DNA of 64,000 bases, taken from contig CM055096.1 of assembly GCA_029204225.1 (NCBI GenBank), positions 685,001-749,000 on the forward strand, in the 5' to 3' direction. Source of the DNA: Diphasiastrum complanatum. Lineage: Eukaryota; Streptophyta; Lycopodiopsida; Lycopodiales; Lycopodiaceae. The translations under genes and the position numbers were made by a program. The notes beneath the pieces are model-generated. The model worked only from the letters and a program-made list of their open reading frames with translations, did not search any database and had not been told where the DNA came from. Shown here piece after piece: positions 34,054 to 45,294 of this stretch; position 1 is the stretch's first letter, and every line of letters begins with the position of its first letter.

Positions 34054-34454
34054 CTGAGTGGATCTGTAGCGATGTTCTGAGCTGATCTGGAGCGATGATC
34101 TGAGCGGATCTGCAGCGATCATCTGAGGAGCGCTGCTCAAAACGGGACCTAGGAGCGGGACCTGGGCTCTGATCTGAGCTGGGCACAAGTTGCGATGGTC
34201 TGAGCAGGTAGCGCTGCTCAAATGCATGCTGACTGATGCTGCCCGGACCCCGGTTGACCCCTGCACCAGATGCTAGCGTCTACTAGCCCGTTGATCTCCT
34301 GATTGCAGGAGCGCTGACTGGCCCCCTCTGACCAGGTGCTGCCTTGCTCTGATGTACTGACTGCAGACACGCTGACCTTCTGACCAGGAGTTGCTTTGTT
34401 GTCCTTGGTGTTCTCTTTACATTTCCTGTCCTTTCTACGTCCTGCCTTCACACA

Positions 34455-35438
34455 TGGCACCTAAGAAAAAGGGGAGTACCCCGACACCCCCCCCTCTATC
34501 CATCTCTTCTTCTACAATGGTCGGAGATGTTATTTCACCTACAGCAATGAAGGAAGCACTCGAAGGCTCCATTTTCACCCGAAGGCTCCATTTTCACCGA
34601 CACTATACATGATGTCACAGAAACGGCAAAGCAGGCCACAGTCGATTACACTCCTTTCAAGCCTATTGAGAGTCTTTATGCCTATCATATTGGTTTCATC
34701 CGAAACGAAATCATCAGCCTTAAGAAACAATTACACTTTTTTGAAATGGCAAATGGCAAGTTGGTTATGGATCTCGTAAGTGTCAAAGAGAGGGTGGAGC
34801 AGCTTGAGCAAGAAAATGTATATCTTAAGCAACGGATTGCCGAACATGTATCGCCTTCGGACGAAACTTCCAACAAAATATCTTGCTTGGAAAAACAGGT
34901 CGAAGAGACAAAGACATGGGCAGCACTCTTCAAACCGGATGATATGGGCAACAAACTCTCATCACTTGCAAAACAAGTTGAAGAAACGACATCGATCCTC
35001 AAACAAGGTAATCACCCCCATATCTCAGCCTTTATGACGGATAACAATTTGGAGACAGTTTTGGATGAACAAGCTAGAAGAGCTAAAAAGGCTCTCAATA
35101 TTAGAGTAAGAGGCATTGCCAACAACTGTAAACCAATAGACGAAGCTACAGATTTACTCGTTTCCAAGTTATCTCATGTTGTTGATGGTTTTGATACGGC
35201 ATGGCGTAGTAAATTTGATGACGACGTTCTTTTTGTCAAATTTCGCTCTCTTCAACACCGCAATGCAGCCCTTCGGCTTAGAACAAAACTCAAGGGCACT
35301 TTCATTTATATGGATGATGATTTGACAAATACCCAATGGTTAGCAAGGAAAAAGATTATTCACGAAGCAAAAGAAAAAGGGCAAAGGGTTGTTTTTATCG
35401 ACGGCAAACCAAGATATTTCGACCTCCTCTCACACTAG
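34455..35438 (+). pseudogene. LINE-II ORF1, copy a, frameshifted by a 19-bp duplication
   Basis: The ATG at 34455 gives MAPKKKGSTPTPPPLSISSS. The 19-bp word 'cgaaggctccattttcacc' is duplicated in tandem (34561-34579 and 34580-34598), shifting the frame and giving a stop at about 34610. The downstream 230-codon frame (ATG 34746) is otherwise intact: coiled coil (VKERVEQLEQENVYLKQRIA), KKALNIRVRGIANNCKPID, TAWRSKFDDDVLFVKFRSL and the end VVFIDGKPRYFDLLSH. Role as RNA-binding ORF1 is inferred from the L1 family. Confidence 0.85.
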
Positions 35439-35479
35439 GAACTTGGGGCTCCCGGGTTTAGGAGCTGCCCGAGATCCCC

Positions 35480-37298
35480 TACCATTTTGAGACTTGGCTT
35501 CTGGAATTGCAATGGTTTTTTATCATCATCATCGGCATGAGATTTTGCTGATTTTATAACCAAATGTGACATTTTGTTGTTGGCTGAAACCCATGAGTCC
35601 TTATATCATCCTCTTCCACATATACAGAATTACTCTTGGCATTCTGTTTTTTGCCCATTTGTGAGGGGTAAAACCTGTCGTGGATCTGGCGGAGTAGCTT
35701 GTTTATACAGAGCCACGGCAATTAAGATGGTTAAGCAAGATCCGTATGCTCGATATATATGGCTACATACTATTGGGTCATTATTGGGATTACCGCAGGA
35801 CATTTATATGGCTGTATGTTGCTTCGCTCCACAGACTTCGGCGTTTGCTGAATTTGGTGGGGACCCATTTCAGGCACTCTCAGATGATATTGCTGTTTTT
35901 TCTCAGCAGGGCTACATTTTATTAGCAGGAGATTTCAACACCCGTACTAGCTCCAGACAGACAGAATTTCATGCAGATACTGACGTTCTTCGACTTCATC
36001 CTCTGGATATGGGATTTGATCGAGTATCACAGGATGCACACACTTCAGTTACATCTTTTGGAGAGCAGTTGATTACTATTGCGGAGACACATTCTCTGGC
36101 CATCTTGAATGGCCTCACACAAAACTTCCTCATCAGCGTTTACATGTTATCCTCATGGTGGAGGACATAGTGTAGTTGACTGCTTTGATCCCTCACATCT
36201 CTGATTTCTCCATTACACCTCCTACCATCTCTGATCACTCACTCCTACGCCTCTCACTAGGTCACAAAACCCCGTCTTCTAAAGTTCCACACTCCTCTTC
36301 TACTAATAAACGTGTTCCTTTTACTCACTTTGGACTCGCCAACTACACAACCTTGTCCCAACTACTTACTCACTTCCCTTTCACGGCATCAGTTGAGCAA
36401 CAAGCCACTTTTCTCTCTAAATCCCTCTTATCTGCAGCGTCCTCATCTTTCCCCATCAAGACGATATCATCTCATAGACGTGTTCACAACCGCTGGTATG
36501 ATGCAGAATGTTGTTCTCTTCACAAACATGTGGCAAATGCCAGATTACACTCCCCTACAACACTCAAACAACACCAGAAAAAATATCGTAAAGCCACCAG
36601 AACAAAGAAGATAACATACCTACGATTACTCTACCAAAGGTTGATCGATTCTTTAGCTTCCTCTTCCTCCTCCTTTTTCTGGAAACATTTCACCAGGTCC
36701 TCCTCGACTTTGGCCCCCATCGCAACCATAGACTTTATGCCACAAAGCTTTATACCCTAGACTCCCCTCCTACCTTGCTCTCACCACGACCTGCCCGCTG
36801 CACGCTTTTTACTCCACACATGATTGAAAATGCCATTAACCATGCCAAACTTCATAAAGCCACTGACTATGATTCTCTAAACGTGGATTTCCTCAAACCT
36901 GTAGCACATCTTATCTCGCCCTTTATTGCTCACGCTTTTAACACTGTTGTGACCTCTGGTTTTCCTACCGCATGGTGTACTAACATTCTTCATCCCATTC
37001 TAAAGGCAGGTGATCCCATAAATGTAGAAAACTACCGTACTATTATGATTGGTCACACTTTGGCTAAGATTTATGGTTCCATTTTACAGACGGTTACTGG
37101 ATCTTTTGCTGAGACTGAGGATTTACATGCTATGGGTCAAGCTGGGTTCAGACTAGGATACTCTACCTCCGATCAGATTTTCATTTTGCGATGCATCATT
37201 GAGGAGGCACGACATGAGAGACAGAGAGTTTATTGTTGCTTTGTGGACTTCCGCAAAGCTTTTGACTCAGTTCCGAGACACCTCCTTTTCCAGAGATT
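35480..37298 (+). pseudogene. LINE-II ORF2, copy a (EN to RT motif A)
   Basis: Starts close behind ORF1 with LRLGFWNCNGF (first EN motif). TGA at about 35539 interrupts. EN continues with LLAETHESLYHPLP, RGKTCRGSGGVACLY and GDFNTRTSSRQTEFH (Thr where the duplicate has Ala), SLAILNGL. A 16-bp loss near 36180 shifts the frame. The linker (FTASVEQQATFLSKSLLSAA, RWYDAECCSLHKHV) and RT (WCTNILHPILKAGDPINVEN, MGQAGFRLGYSTSDQIF, CCFVDFRKAFDSVPRH) follow, ending at 37298. Confidence 0.85.
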
Positions 37299-37412
37299 AT
37301 TTTTGCAGTCGATTACACTCCTTCCAAGCCTATTGAGATTCTTTATGCCTATGATATCGGTTTCATCCGAAACGAAATCCTCGGCCTTAAGAAACAACTA
37401 CACTTTTTTGAA

Positions 37413-38105
37413 ATGGCGAATGGCAAATTGGCTTTGGATCTCATGGGCGTCAAAGAACGGGTGGAGCAGCTTGAGCAAGAAAATGTATATCTTAAGCAAC
37501 GGATTGCAGAACGTGTACCTTCTTCGGACGAAACCTCCAACGAAATATCTTGTTTGGAAAAACAGGTCGAAGAGACAAAGAGATGGGCAGCTCTCTTCAA
37601 ACCGGATGATAAGGGCAACAAACTCTCATCACTTGCAAAACAGGTTGAAGAAACGACATCGATCCTCAAACAAGGTAATCACCCCCATATCTCAGCCTCT
37701 ATGATGGATAACAATTTGGAGACAGTTTTGGATGAACAAGCTAGAAGAGCTAAAAAGGCTCTTAATATTAGAGTAGGAGGCATTGCCAACGGCGGTAAAC
37801 CAATAGACAAAGCTACAGATTTACTCGTTTCCAAGTTATCTCATGTTGTTGATGGTTTTGATACGGCATGGCATAGTAAATTTGATGGCAACGTTCTTTT
37901 TATCAAATTTCGCTCTCTTCAACACCGCAATGCAGCCCTTCGGCTTAGAACAAAACTCAAAGGCACTTTCATTTATATGCATGATGATTTGACAAATACC
38001 CAATGGTTAGCAAGGAAAAAGCTTATTCATGAAGCAAAAGAAAAAGGGCAAAGGGTCATTTTTATCGACGGCAAACCAAGATATTTCGACCTCCTCTCAC
38101 GCTAG
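37413..38105 (+). CDS. LINE-II ORF1, copy b (5'-truncated, open)
   Basis: A 230-codon frame from an internal ATG, lacking the Pro-rich head. Coiled coil VKERVEQLEQENVYLKQRIA and EISCLEKQVEETKRWAALF, the RRM-like block KKALNIRVGGIANGGKPID (Gly where the other copies have Arg), then FIYMHDDLTNTQWLARKK (His for Asp) and VIFIDGKPRYFDLLSR. It is open but a truncation product, and is probably not functional alone. Confidence 0.75.
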   Translation: MANGKLALDLMGVKERVEQLEQENVYLKQRIAERVPSSDETSNEISCLEKQVEETKRWAALFKPDDKGNKLSSLAKQVEETTSILKQGNHPHISASMMDNNLETVLDEQARRAKKALNIRVGGIANGGKPIDKATDLLVSKLSHVVDGFDTAWHSKFDGNVLFIKFRSLQHRNAALRLRTKLKGTFIYMHDDLTNTQWLARKKLIHEAKEKGQRVIFIDGKPRYFDLLSR

Positions 38106-38129
38106 GAACTTGGGGCTCCCGGGTTTAGG

Positions 38130-40030
38130 AGCTGCCCGAGATCCCCTACCATTTTGAGACTTGGCTTCTAGAATTGCAATGGTTTTTATTATCATCATCG
38201 ACAGGCGATTTTACTGATTTTATAAGCAAATGTGACATTTTGTTGTTGGCTGAAACCCATGAGTCATTATATCATCCTCTTCCACATATACATGATTACT
38301 CTTGGCATTCTGTTTTTCGCCCATTTGTGAGGGGAAAAACCTGTCGTGGATCTAGCGGAGTAGCTTGTTTATACAGAGACACCGCAATTAAGATGGTTAA
38401 GCAAGACCCGTATGCTCGATATATATGGCTACATACTATTGGTTCATTATTGGGATTACCTCAAGACATTTATATGGCTGTATTTTACTTTGCTCCACAG
38501 ACTTCGGCGTTTGCTGAATTTGGTGGGGACCCATTTCAGGCACTCTCAGATGATATTGCAGTTTTTTCTCAGCAGGGCTACATTTTACTAGCAGGAGATT
38601 TCAACGCTCGTACTAGCTCCAGACAGACAGAATTTCATGCAGATACTGACTTTCTTCAGCTTCATCCTCTGGATATGGGACTTGATCGAGTATCACAGGA
38701 TGCACACACTTCAGTTACATCTTTTGGAGAGCAGTTGATTACTCTTGCGGAGACACATTCTCTTGCCATCTTGAATGGCCTCACACAGTGGCCTTCCTCA
38801 TTAGCGTTTACATGTTATCCTCATGGTGGAGGACATAGTGTAGTTGACTACTTTATTGGATCACCTGCTTTGATCCCTCACATCTCTGATTTCTCCATTA
38901 CACCTCCTACCATTTCTGATCACTCACTCCTACGCCTCTCACTAGGTCACATAACCCCGTCTCCTGAAGTTGCACGCTCCTCTTCTACTCACAAACGTGT
39001 TCCTTTTACTCACTCTGGACTCGCCAACTACACCACAACCCTGTCCCAACTACTTACTAACTTCCCTTTCATGGCATCAGTTGAGCAACAAGCCACTTTT
39101 CTCTCTAAATCCCTCTTATCTGCGGCGTCCTCATCTTTCCCCACCAAGACGGTATCATCTCATAGACGTGTTCACAACCGCTGGTATGATGCAGAATGTC
39201 GCTCTCTTCACAAACATGTGGTATATGCCAGATTACACTCCCCTACAACACTCAAACAACACCAGAAAAAGTATCATAAAGCCACCAGAACAAAGAAGAT
39301 AACATACCTACAATCACTCTGCCAAAGGTTGATCGACTCTTTAGATTCCCCTTCCTCCTCCTTATTCTGGAAACATTTCACCAGATCCTCTTCGACTTTG
39401 GCCCCCATAGCAACCGAATCTTGGGTCGAATATGCCACAAAACTTTATACCCTAGACTCCCCTCCTACCTTACTCTCACCACGACCTGCCCGCTGCACGC
39501 TTTCTACTCCACACATGGTTGAAAATGCCATTAACCATGCCAAACTTCATAAAGCCACTGACTATAATTCTCTAAACGTGGATTTCCTAAAACCTGTAGC
39601 ACATCTTATCTTACCCTTTATTGCTCACGCGTTTAACACTGCTGTGACCTCTGGTTTTCCTACCACATGGTGTACTAATATCCTTCATCCCATTCTCAAG
39701 GCAGGTGATCCCATAAATGTAGAAAACTACCGTACTATTATGATTGGTCACACTTTGGCTACGATTTATGGTTCCATTTTACAGACCGTTACTGGATCGT
39801 TTGCTGAGACTGAGGATTTACATGCTATGGGTCAGGCTGGGTTCAGACCAGGATACTCTACCTCAGATCAGATTTTCATTTTGAGATGCATCATTGAGGA
39901 AGCACGACATCAGAGACAGAGAGTTTATTGTTGTTTGTGGACTTCCGCAAAGCTTTTGACTCAGTTCCGAGACATCTCCTTTTCCAGAGATTATCCTCAC
40001 TTGGCTTCACAGACGAGACTATTGACGTGA
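38130..40030 (+). pseudogene. LINE-II ORF2, copy b, EN and first half of RT
   Basis: One 618-codon open frame (ATG 38174) holds the best EN of the window: LLAETHESLYHPLP, RGKTCRGSSGVACLY, GDFNARTSSRQTEFH, SLAILNGLTQWPSSLAFTC, HGGGHSVVDYFIGSPALIP and TISDHSLLRLSLG. The linker (RWYDAECRSLHKHV) and RT up to MGQAGFRPGYSTSDQIF and VYCC follow. A one-base loss near 39935 (TGTTTGTGGAC instead of TGCTTTGTGGAC) then shifts the frame before motif A. The first EN motif (FWNCNG in copy a) lies just upstream as LGF*NCNG, a stop replacing Trp. Confidence 0.9.
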
Positions 40031-41652
40031 TCATTACTTTCTATGAGCGGGTTTGGGCGCAGTTCAAGGACGGTAGTGGTTGGTCCCGCTGATCCATTCT
40101 ACCATTGGAGTGAAGCAGGGCTGACCCTTATCTCCTACTCTCTTTGCACTATATATTGATGACCTCGAGCGGATTATTCGAGAGGAAGGTGGAGAGGGCT
40201 GTCCCTTAGCAGACATTATTATCCCCATTCTCCTATATGCTGATGATGTGGGTCTTCTCTCACCTCTGCATCTGGCTTACAGAGACACGTCTTTGCTTTA
40301 TATCACTTCTGTCAGCTTTGGGGATTGACGGTTAATACTAAGAAGACCAAAATTATGGTCTTCAACACCAACAGACAGCATATGAGAGATGTGACCTTCT
40401 ATTATGACGGGCTGCCGATTGAGATTGTGACCTCTTACACTTATTTGGGAGTACTTTTTTCTGGTCCGCTACTCACATTCCGACCGGCAGCCCTCACCAG
40501 ACTCCGTAAGGGGCACACTTCTCTTGTTCATATGGAGAGATTCTGCTCCACATATTATGTACAGGACCCTGCTACCAGATGCTTACTATTTTCTACCACT
40601 GTCTCCCCGGTTGTTTTATACTCTGCTGAGACTTGGTGTCCGGATTTATCACGTGATACTTGGAGGGATCTTACTCATATCCAGATTCTAATGCTTAGCA
40701 GGATGATTAGGGCTAAGCCCTCGGTGCCACATGATATCATATTAGCGGAGTTTGCTTCCCCTCCCCTGGTCATCGGTGCTATGTTTCAGATCATTACCTT
40801 TCTTCACAGGATATCAGAGTTAGACACTTCCACATATATTGTTGCTGCTCTCACTTCATCACGCACCATTGCTGGACAGGGGGCCAAGCATTCTTGGTTT
40901 GGCAGTGTCTCACCCCTTCTTCGGACTTGGGGCTTATCCGTACTTGATCTTCCGAGCGGGACCCATGCTTATATCAGACAGCATATTTATCGTAGCTACA
41001 TACGCACTATATGGTCACAGCCTGACCCTGACAAGGTCAAGATACATTTCTATGGCACACATCTACTACGTTTGGATACTACGGGTACCCTTGTCCTTCC
41101 AGCATATCTTACACAGCCATTATCTTTTGGTCTACGGTACCGTATGGGACAGCTTCGAGTCTCTTCTCATCAGATACGGGTAGATACACGGACAACACTC
41201 CCAGATTACAGAGGATATGTCAGCTTTGTTCTCTTCATGAGATAGAGGATGAGTTCCATTTCATCTTTCGCTGTCCAGTATATTATGAGATCAGGGGGCG
41301 TTACCATTGTTTATACAGAGATACCCCTCTCACACTGCGATCGTTCCTCGAGTATCCAGACTCCAGATGTGTAGGTCTTCAATTGAGAGAGATGTATACT
41401 CTACGAGCTTCACTTCTACCTATCACAGATATGGATCACAGCCAGGCTTATATTACCCAAGTTTTCCAGAAGCGAGACAGAGAGGACATTTCTGTTTTGG
41501 ATTTTGAAGTCCCCACTCGGAGATCGAAGACACAGAGAGTCTCACATACTTCTGCTAGTTCCAGATTCACCAGATCCTCACGGGCTTCTCGCCAATCTAC
41601 AGCACGCTCCACTACTACTATCACTCATTATTTTCAGCTTACTCGTAGCTAG
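40031..41652 (+). pseudogene. LINE-II ORF2, copy b, second half
   Basis: Motif B is damaged (GVKQG then TGA at about 40121) and motif C reads LLYADDVGLL. A long frame 40325-41245 covers the thumb (YTYLGVLFSGPLLTFRPAAL, AKPSVPHDIILAEFASPPL, HSWFGSVSPLLRTWGLSVLD). A frameshift near 41170 leads to the zinc-knuckle part (CSLHEIEDEFHFIFRC) and RYHCLYRDTPLTL. The tail reads QAYITQVFQKRDREDI (a weaker PIP-like motif) and ends TITHYFQLTRS, TAG at 41650-41652. Confidence 0.85.
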
Positions 41653-41906
41653 TCTCCTCCGCAGAGCAGGTGCTTAAGCTCTTGCATTGTACCCTTGCAA
41701 GCTGGTGGTCAACCTTGGATACTTCTTATTAGAGATAGCGAGATAGATATGCTAGTTTCTTGTCTTCTTTTCTGTTTACTAGTACATAAGTCCGTATGCG
41801 GACAATGCTCCTCACCTTTTGTATTCTCTTTTGTCTTATGTACCTTTGGGTACCAAAAGACGTTAATAATAATAATTCTAATTCTAATTCTCTCTCTCGT
41901 GGCAGT

Positions 41907-42095
41907 ATTAGACCTTTGGTTTTTAGACCTAATTCATGTTCGTAATATAGTATATTGGCATTTCATTTCTTTTCTGTTATGGAGGCATTTCACATGCTCC
42001 TACTGTAGCACACACTTGACATGTACTTTTAGTCTTATATGCCTATTGCCATGGAAAAGACATTAATAATATCTTTCTTCTTCTCTCTCTCTCTA
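41907..42095 (+). mobile_element. LINE-I tail fragment
   Basis: A 5'-truncated 3' UTR almost identical to 4370-4540 (ttagacctttggtttttagacc, catgttcgtaatatagtatattgg). Hairpin ATGCC-TATT-GCCAT has one mismatch; GACATTAATAATATC and a short TC tract follow. Confidence 0.85.
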
Positions 42096-42130
42096 CACTT
42101 CGATCACTCATTGCATATAAGGACCCTCGC
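42096..42130 (+). mobile_element. Tiny LINE-I ORF2 fragment
   Basis: Encodes TLRSLIAYKDPR, matching VTLRSLIAYDDPR after the zinc knuckle of LINE-I ORF2 (about 4010). It directly precedes the copia element, so the copia may have entered or recombined here. Confidence 0.6.
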
Positions 42131-42141
42131 TCAACTTATCT

Positions 42142-44522
42142 GTGAAGGATAAGGTTATTCCTCTGATCAGGAATGCAGTTGGGCCTAAGGATGCATGGGA
42201 TATCCTTAAGAACACATATGAAACGGTAAGTAAGTCTCGAGCGTTGTTCTTGAACAATAAGCTTCATACCTTGAAAATGGAATCAGAAGAATCCATTACA
42301 GATTTTATTACCAGAGATCTAAGAGATCATTTGTCTTCTATAGGGGAAATTGTACTTGATAATACTTTAGTACAAATTGTTTTGAATAGCTTACCATTAT
42401 AATATTAGAACTTTGTTATGACACTAAGTTTGAGGGAGAGATCGCCGACATTTGACGAGCTCAATGGTTTGCTACTTCAAGAGGAATTACGAAGACAAAA
42501 CTTGATGTCTAGCGAAGACAAAACTTGATGTCTAGGGAAGACTTCAAGGAACTGGGATTCTTTTCCAAGAATCAAGGTAAGAAGGGCAAGAAGAAAGGAG
42601 GCAAACACGATGAGAAGCAGGAAGGCAAGGACAATACGGAAAAAGGAGACTGTTCCAAATCTAATCCAAAGAGAAATGGCAATTGTAATTTTTGTGGCAA
42701 GTATGGTCATTTTACGTTTGAGTGCAGGAAAAAGAAGGCTATCCATGACAGAAAGAAGCAGTCAGGCAACTTCATTGAAGACGAAGACAAAAGTGAAGCT
42801 GTGGGATGCTATGAGTTATTCTCAGCTTCAACATCAGAGATCTCTGAAGACTGTTGGTATATTGATTCTGGAGCAACGCAACATATGACACCACATTGTG
42901 AGTGGTTCACACAATTTGATGACACTGGTGTAAATTCACATGTCAAGCTTGGAGACAATTCTTCTTACAATATCAAAGGTAGAGGTACAGTACCTTCAGG
43001 GAATATAGGAGAAATTAAGAATGTTCTCTATGTTCCAAGTTTAAAGAAGAATTTACTTTCAATTTTTGCTATCACTAAGCAAAACATGAAAGTTGAGTTT
43101 GATGATCAGAAGTGTCTCATCAAAGACAAAAGCAAAGACTACAAAGTTGTGGCCACAAGATCTTTGGAAGGTCGAATTTACAAACTTGATGCGTCTACAC
43201 CAGATCATCAGGTTTGTGCAACTTCTGATAGCATGGAGAGCAGGATATGGCATAAAAGGTTTGGACATCTGAACTATAAAATACAGGTTCTAAAAGACAA
43301 TAATATGGTAATAGGATTACCTAATATTGTATCTTCAGAAAAAATTTGTGAAGGATGGGTTATGGGCAAGCATCATCGTATGCAGTTTTCTAAGGATGGA
43401 GCATATAGAGCCAAGGAGATCTTGGAGCTTGTTCATACAGATTTATGTGGTTCTATGCAGACTAAGTCTATAGGGGGAGCATCCTACTTCATGATATTTG
43501 TGGATGATTTTTCAAGGAAGTATGGAGATACTTGCTTAAGTATAAAAGTCAAGCTTTTTACTCAGTTCAAATCACTTGTTGAGAAGCAGACAGGAAAGCA
43601 AATCAAGATTCTACGTTCCGATAAGGGAGGTGAATTCATATCTACAAAGTTCCAGGAATTCTGCAAAGAACATGGAATCAAGAGACAATTTGCTTCGACT
43701 GATACACCACCGCATAATGGAGTAGCCGAGAGAAAGAACAGGTCTATTGTGGAGAGTGCTCGAAGCATGCTACGAGGTAAGAACCTCAAGAATCATTTGT
43801 GGGGCGAAGCAATTAGTACAGCAGTTTACTTGATTAACAGAAGTCCTACAAAAGTTGTTCTAAATCGAACTCCAGAAGAAGCTTTCACAGGTATAAAACC
43901 TAAAGTGGATCATCTACGAGTTTTTGGTTGTATAGCATATGCTCATATTCCTAAAGATAATCGTCAAAAACTTGATTCAAAGGCAATCACGTGTTTATTC
44001 CTTGGTTATGATGAGGAAGAGAAGGCATATCGCCTTTATAATCTTACTAGTAAGAAGGTGATTATGAGCAGGTATGTTGTGTTTGAGGAAAGTGAGTCTT
44101 CTAACCTAGAAGATCATGAGGAGGATGTATTTTTTCCTACAACAAAAACTCCTATTATAGATGATGTTTAGGAAGATACAGGTCCATGTGATACAGCTTC
44201 TACACAAGTTATACCAAGGGTGTGTACACAAGTGGATCTTGGTAAACGGAAGGAAAGGTCAAGAGTATTTGATACATATTCTCCTTCTACGTCACCTACA
44301 AAGAAGTTACCAAGATGGTATTTTGAGAATATAAAAGATAGTCAAATGTTGGATGAGGGAGAATCGAGTCAACAAGGAGCTAAGAGATTGACACGGTCAA
44401 GTGGACACTATCATGAAGATGAAGAAATGCATTATGCATTTATGGCTTCAGTGTTGGATTCAGAGGATCCTTTATTTTATAGAACCAAGTTTAAACTTAA
44501 TGGTTATATTGAGCCAGATTAG
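42142..44522 (+). pseudogene. Copia gag-pol pseudogene (gag, protease, integrase)
   Basis: Gag: DKVIPLIRNAVGPKDAWDIL, ESITDFITRDLRDHL, IVLNSLPL then TAA (about 42400) and a frameshift; in-frame again from about 42525. CCHC knuckle CNFCGKYGHFTFEC, protease WYIDSGATQHMT, pre-integrase zinc region HKRFGHLNYKI...CEGWVMGKHH, integrase with LVHTDLCGSM, FVDDFSRK, LRSDKGGEFIS and NGVAERKNRSIVE (third catalytic Glu visible). TAG at about 44169 separates the last part (KKLPRWYFENI, EEMHYAFMASVLDSEDPL) which ends FKLNGYIEPD at 44522. A duplicated 'gaagacaaaacttgatgtct' occurs at 42492 and 42515. Confidence 0.9.
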
Positions 44523-44564
44523 TAACCAGAGGACTTGGTCGTGATTGATAATTAATTATCCATT

Positions 44565-44573
44565 AAGGGGGAG
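44565..44573 (+). promoter_or_regulatory. Copia polypurine tract
   Basis: AAGGGGGAG lies directly before the LTR start TGTTAGGAATT, as is typical for plant copia elements; it primes plus-strand DNA synthesis. Confidence 0.9.
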
Positions 44574-44942
44574 TGTTAGGAATTAATGGATTAATTAATT
44601 CATTGTAGAGGCCAGCTTGCATGCTAGAAGGCCTATTTCTATTTTAAGTATAGGTGCTACCTATTTTTAGTATAGGTATCTAAGTTAGTACCAATTTTGC
44701 TAGAATAGTATAGAAATCTATTTTAACCAAGTTAGCATAGATTTCTATTGTTAAGACTTCATTATTAGCATTTCAATTGTTGTTGTAGAAGGATAGCTTT
44801 TGCTTTTCATTGTGGGCAGTCTCTATAAGAGTAGATGGGCGCCCACCTCCATTCTTATCTCAATTTCCAGCTTATGAAGCATAGCTTCTTGTAGTCTCTC
44901 TTGTTCTTCAGCTTGTGGTTGATGATTTGTGTGAGTATATCA
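44574..44942 (+). repeat. Copia 3' LTR
   Basis: Starts TGTTAGGAATTAATGG after the polypurine tract, has a TATA-like 'ctctataagag' at about 44831 and ends '...gagtatatca'. The end is provisional because the LINE fragment that follows shares its first bases. No matching 5' LTR is in the window. Confidence 0.75.
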
Positions 44943-45003
44943 TTGTTTATATCGAGACACCCCTATTACCCTCGGTACCTTTTTGGAGGATCAGGATCCT
45001 AGC
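44937..45003 (+). mobile_element. Tiny LINE-II ORF2 fragment
   Basis: Encodes YHCLYRDTPITLGTFLEDQDPS-like sequence (matches 16855-16920 of the LINE-II copy). No zinc knuckle or 3' end. Confidence 0.65.
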
Positions 45004-45030
45004 CATAGTCCTTTTTGAAGAGTGTGATAT

Positions 45031-45042
45031 GCTCTGATACCA
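45031..45042 (-). promoter_or_regulatory. tRNA-iMet type primer-binding site
   Basis: The minus strand reads TGGTATCAGAGC, a perfect match to the common plant copia PBS. One base separates it from the LTR-like segment ending ...CTTCA at 45044. Its place downstream of pol is unusual. Confidence 0.75.
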
Positions 45043-45043
45043 C

Positions 45044-45294
45044 TGAAGAGATTCAGAGCAGTCGCGAAGGCGAACCAACCGCGACTCTCTTGAGATTTAG
45101 ATGGAGTTCAGATGGGATCGCTTGACACCACTCCTACAATCCTCCAGAATGTAGTCAGGCGCTGCTGATCTTCGTTTATAAAATTAATGCAGCATTCAAC
45201 ATAGTTTCAACCAAGGTGCGGAATTCAAATGAACAAGAAAACTCAGACATACGAATAACAGCAGACACATTTGCATTCGAGATCAGACACAACA
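45044..45294 (-). repeat. Copia LTR (tentative limits)
   Basis: The RNase H frame loses its family pattern after KDIVV at about 45295. From there the minus strand starts TGTTGTGTCTGATC, has a TATA-like TTTATAAACG at about 45180 and ends CTTCA at 45044. No polypurine tract is obvious before it. Confidence 0.55.

Larger units (their letters stand above)
33930..37298 (+). mobile_element. LINE-II copy a, 5' UTR to mid-RT (first unit of a tandem duplication)
   Basis: Begins after (TC)n and contains a second (TC)n block at 33999-34050. The 5' UTR at 34051-34454 has degenerate repeats of 'gagc(g/t)gatctg(c/t)agcgat'. ORF1 and ORF2 follow, but the copy ends within RT just after motif A (HLLFQRL, 37298). 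It is joined to the middle of ORF1 of the next copy. Confidence 0.85.
37299..41906 (+). mobile_element. LINE-II copy b, from mid-ORF1 to 3' end
   Basis: Starts 'ttttgcagtcgattacactc', equivalent to 34637 of copy a, and stays about 93% identical at a constant offset near 2665 bp to the RT. It then runs on to the 3' end: hairpin GTACC-TTTG-GGTAC, AAAGACGTTAATAATAATAATTC and a short TC tract at about 41888-41900. Confidence 0.88.
42131..44942 (+). mobile_element. Ty1/copia element, 5'-truncated and lacking RT/RNase H
   Basis: Gag, zinc knuckle, protease and integrase are followed almost directly by the polypurine tract and 3' LTR. There is no 5' LTR or PBS, and the gag N-terminus is missing. 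The RT/RNase H region (normally about 500 residues) is absent between about 44460 and 44520. Confidence 0.9.

Noticed and set aside
44937-45003. Copia insertion into one LINE with halves on both sides (42096-42130 and 44937-45003)
   Set aside because: The left piece belongs to LINE-I and the right piece to LINE-II, and no TSD links them, so they are not two halves of one copy.
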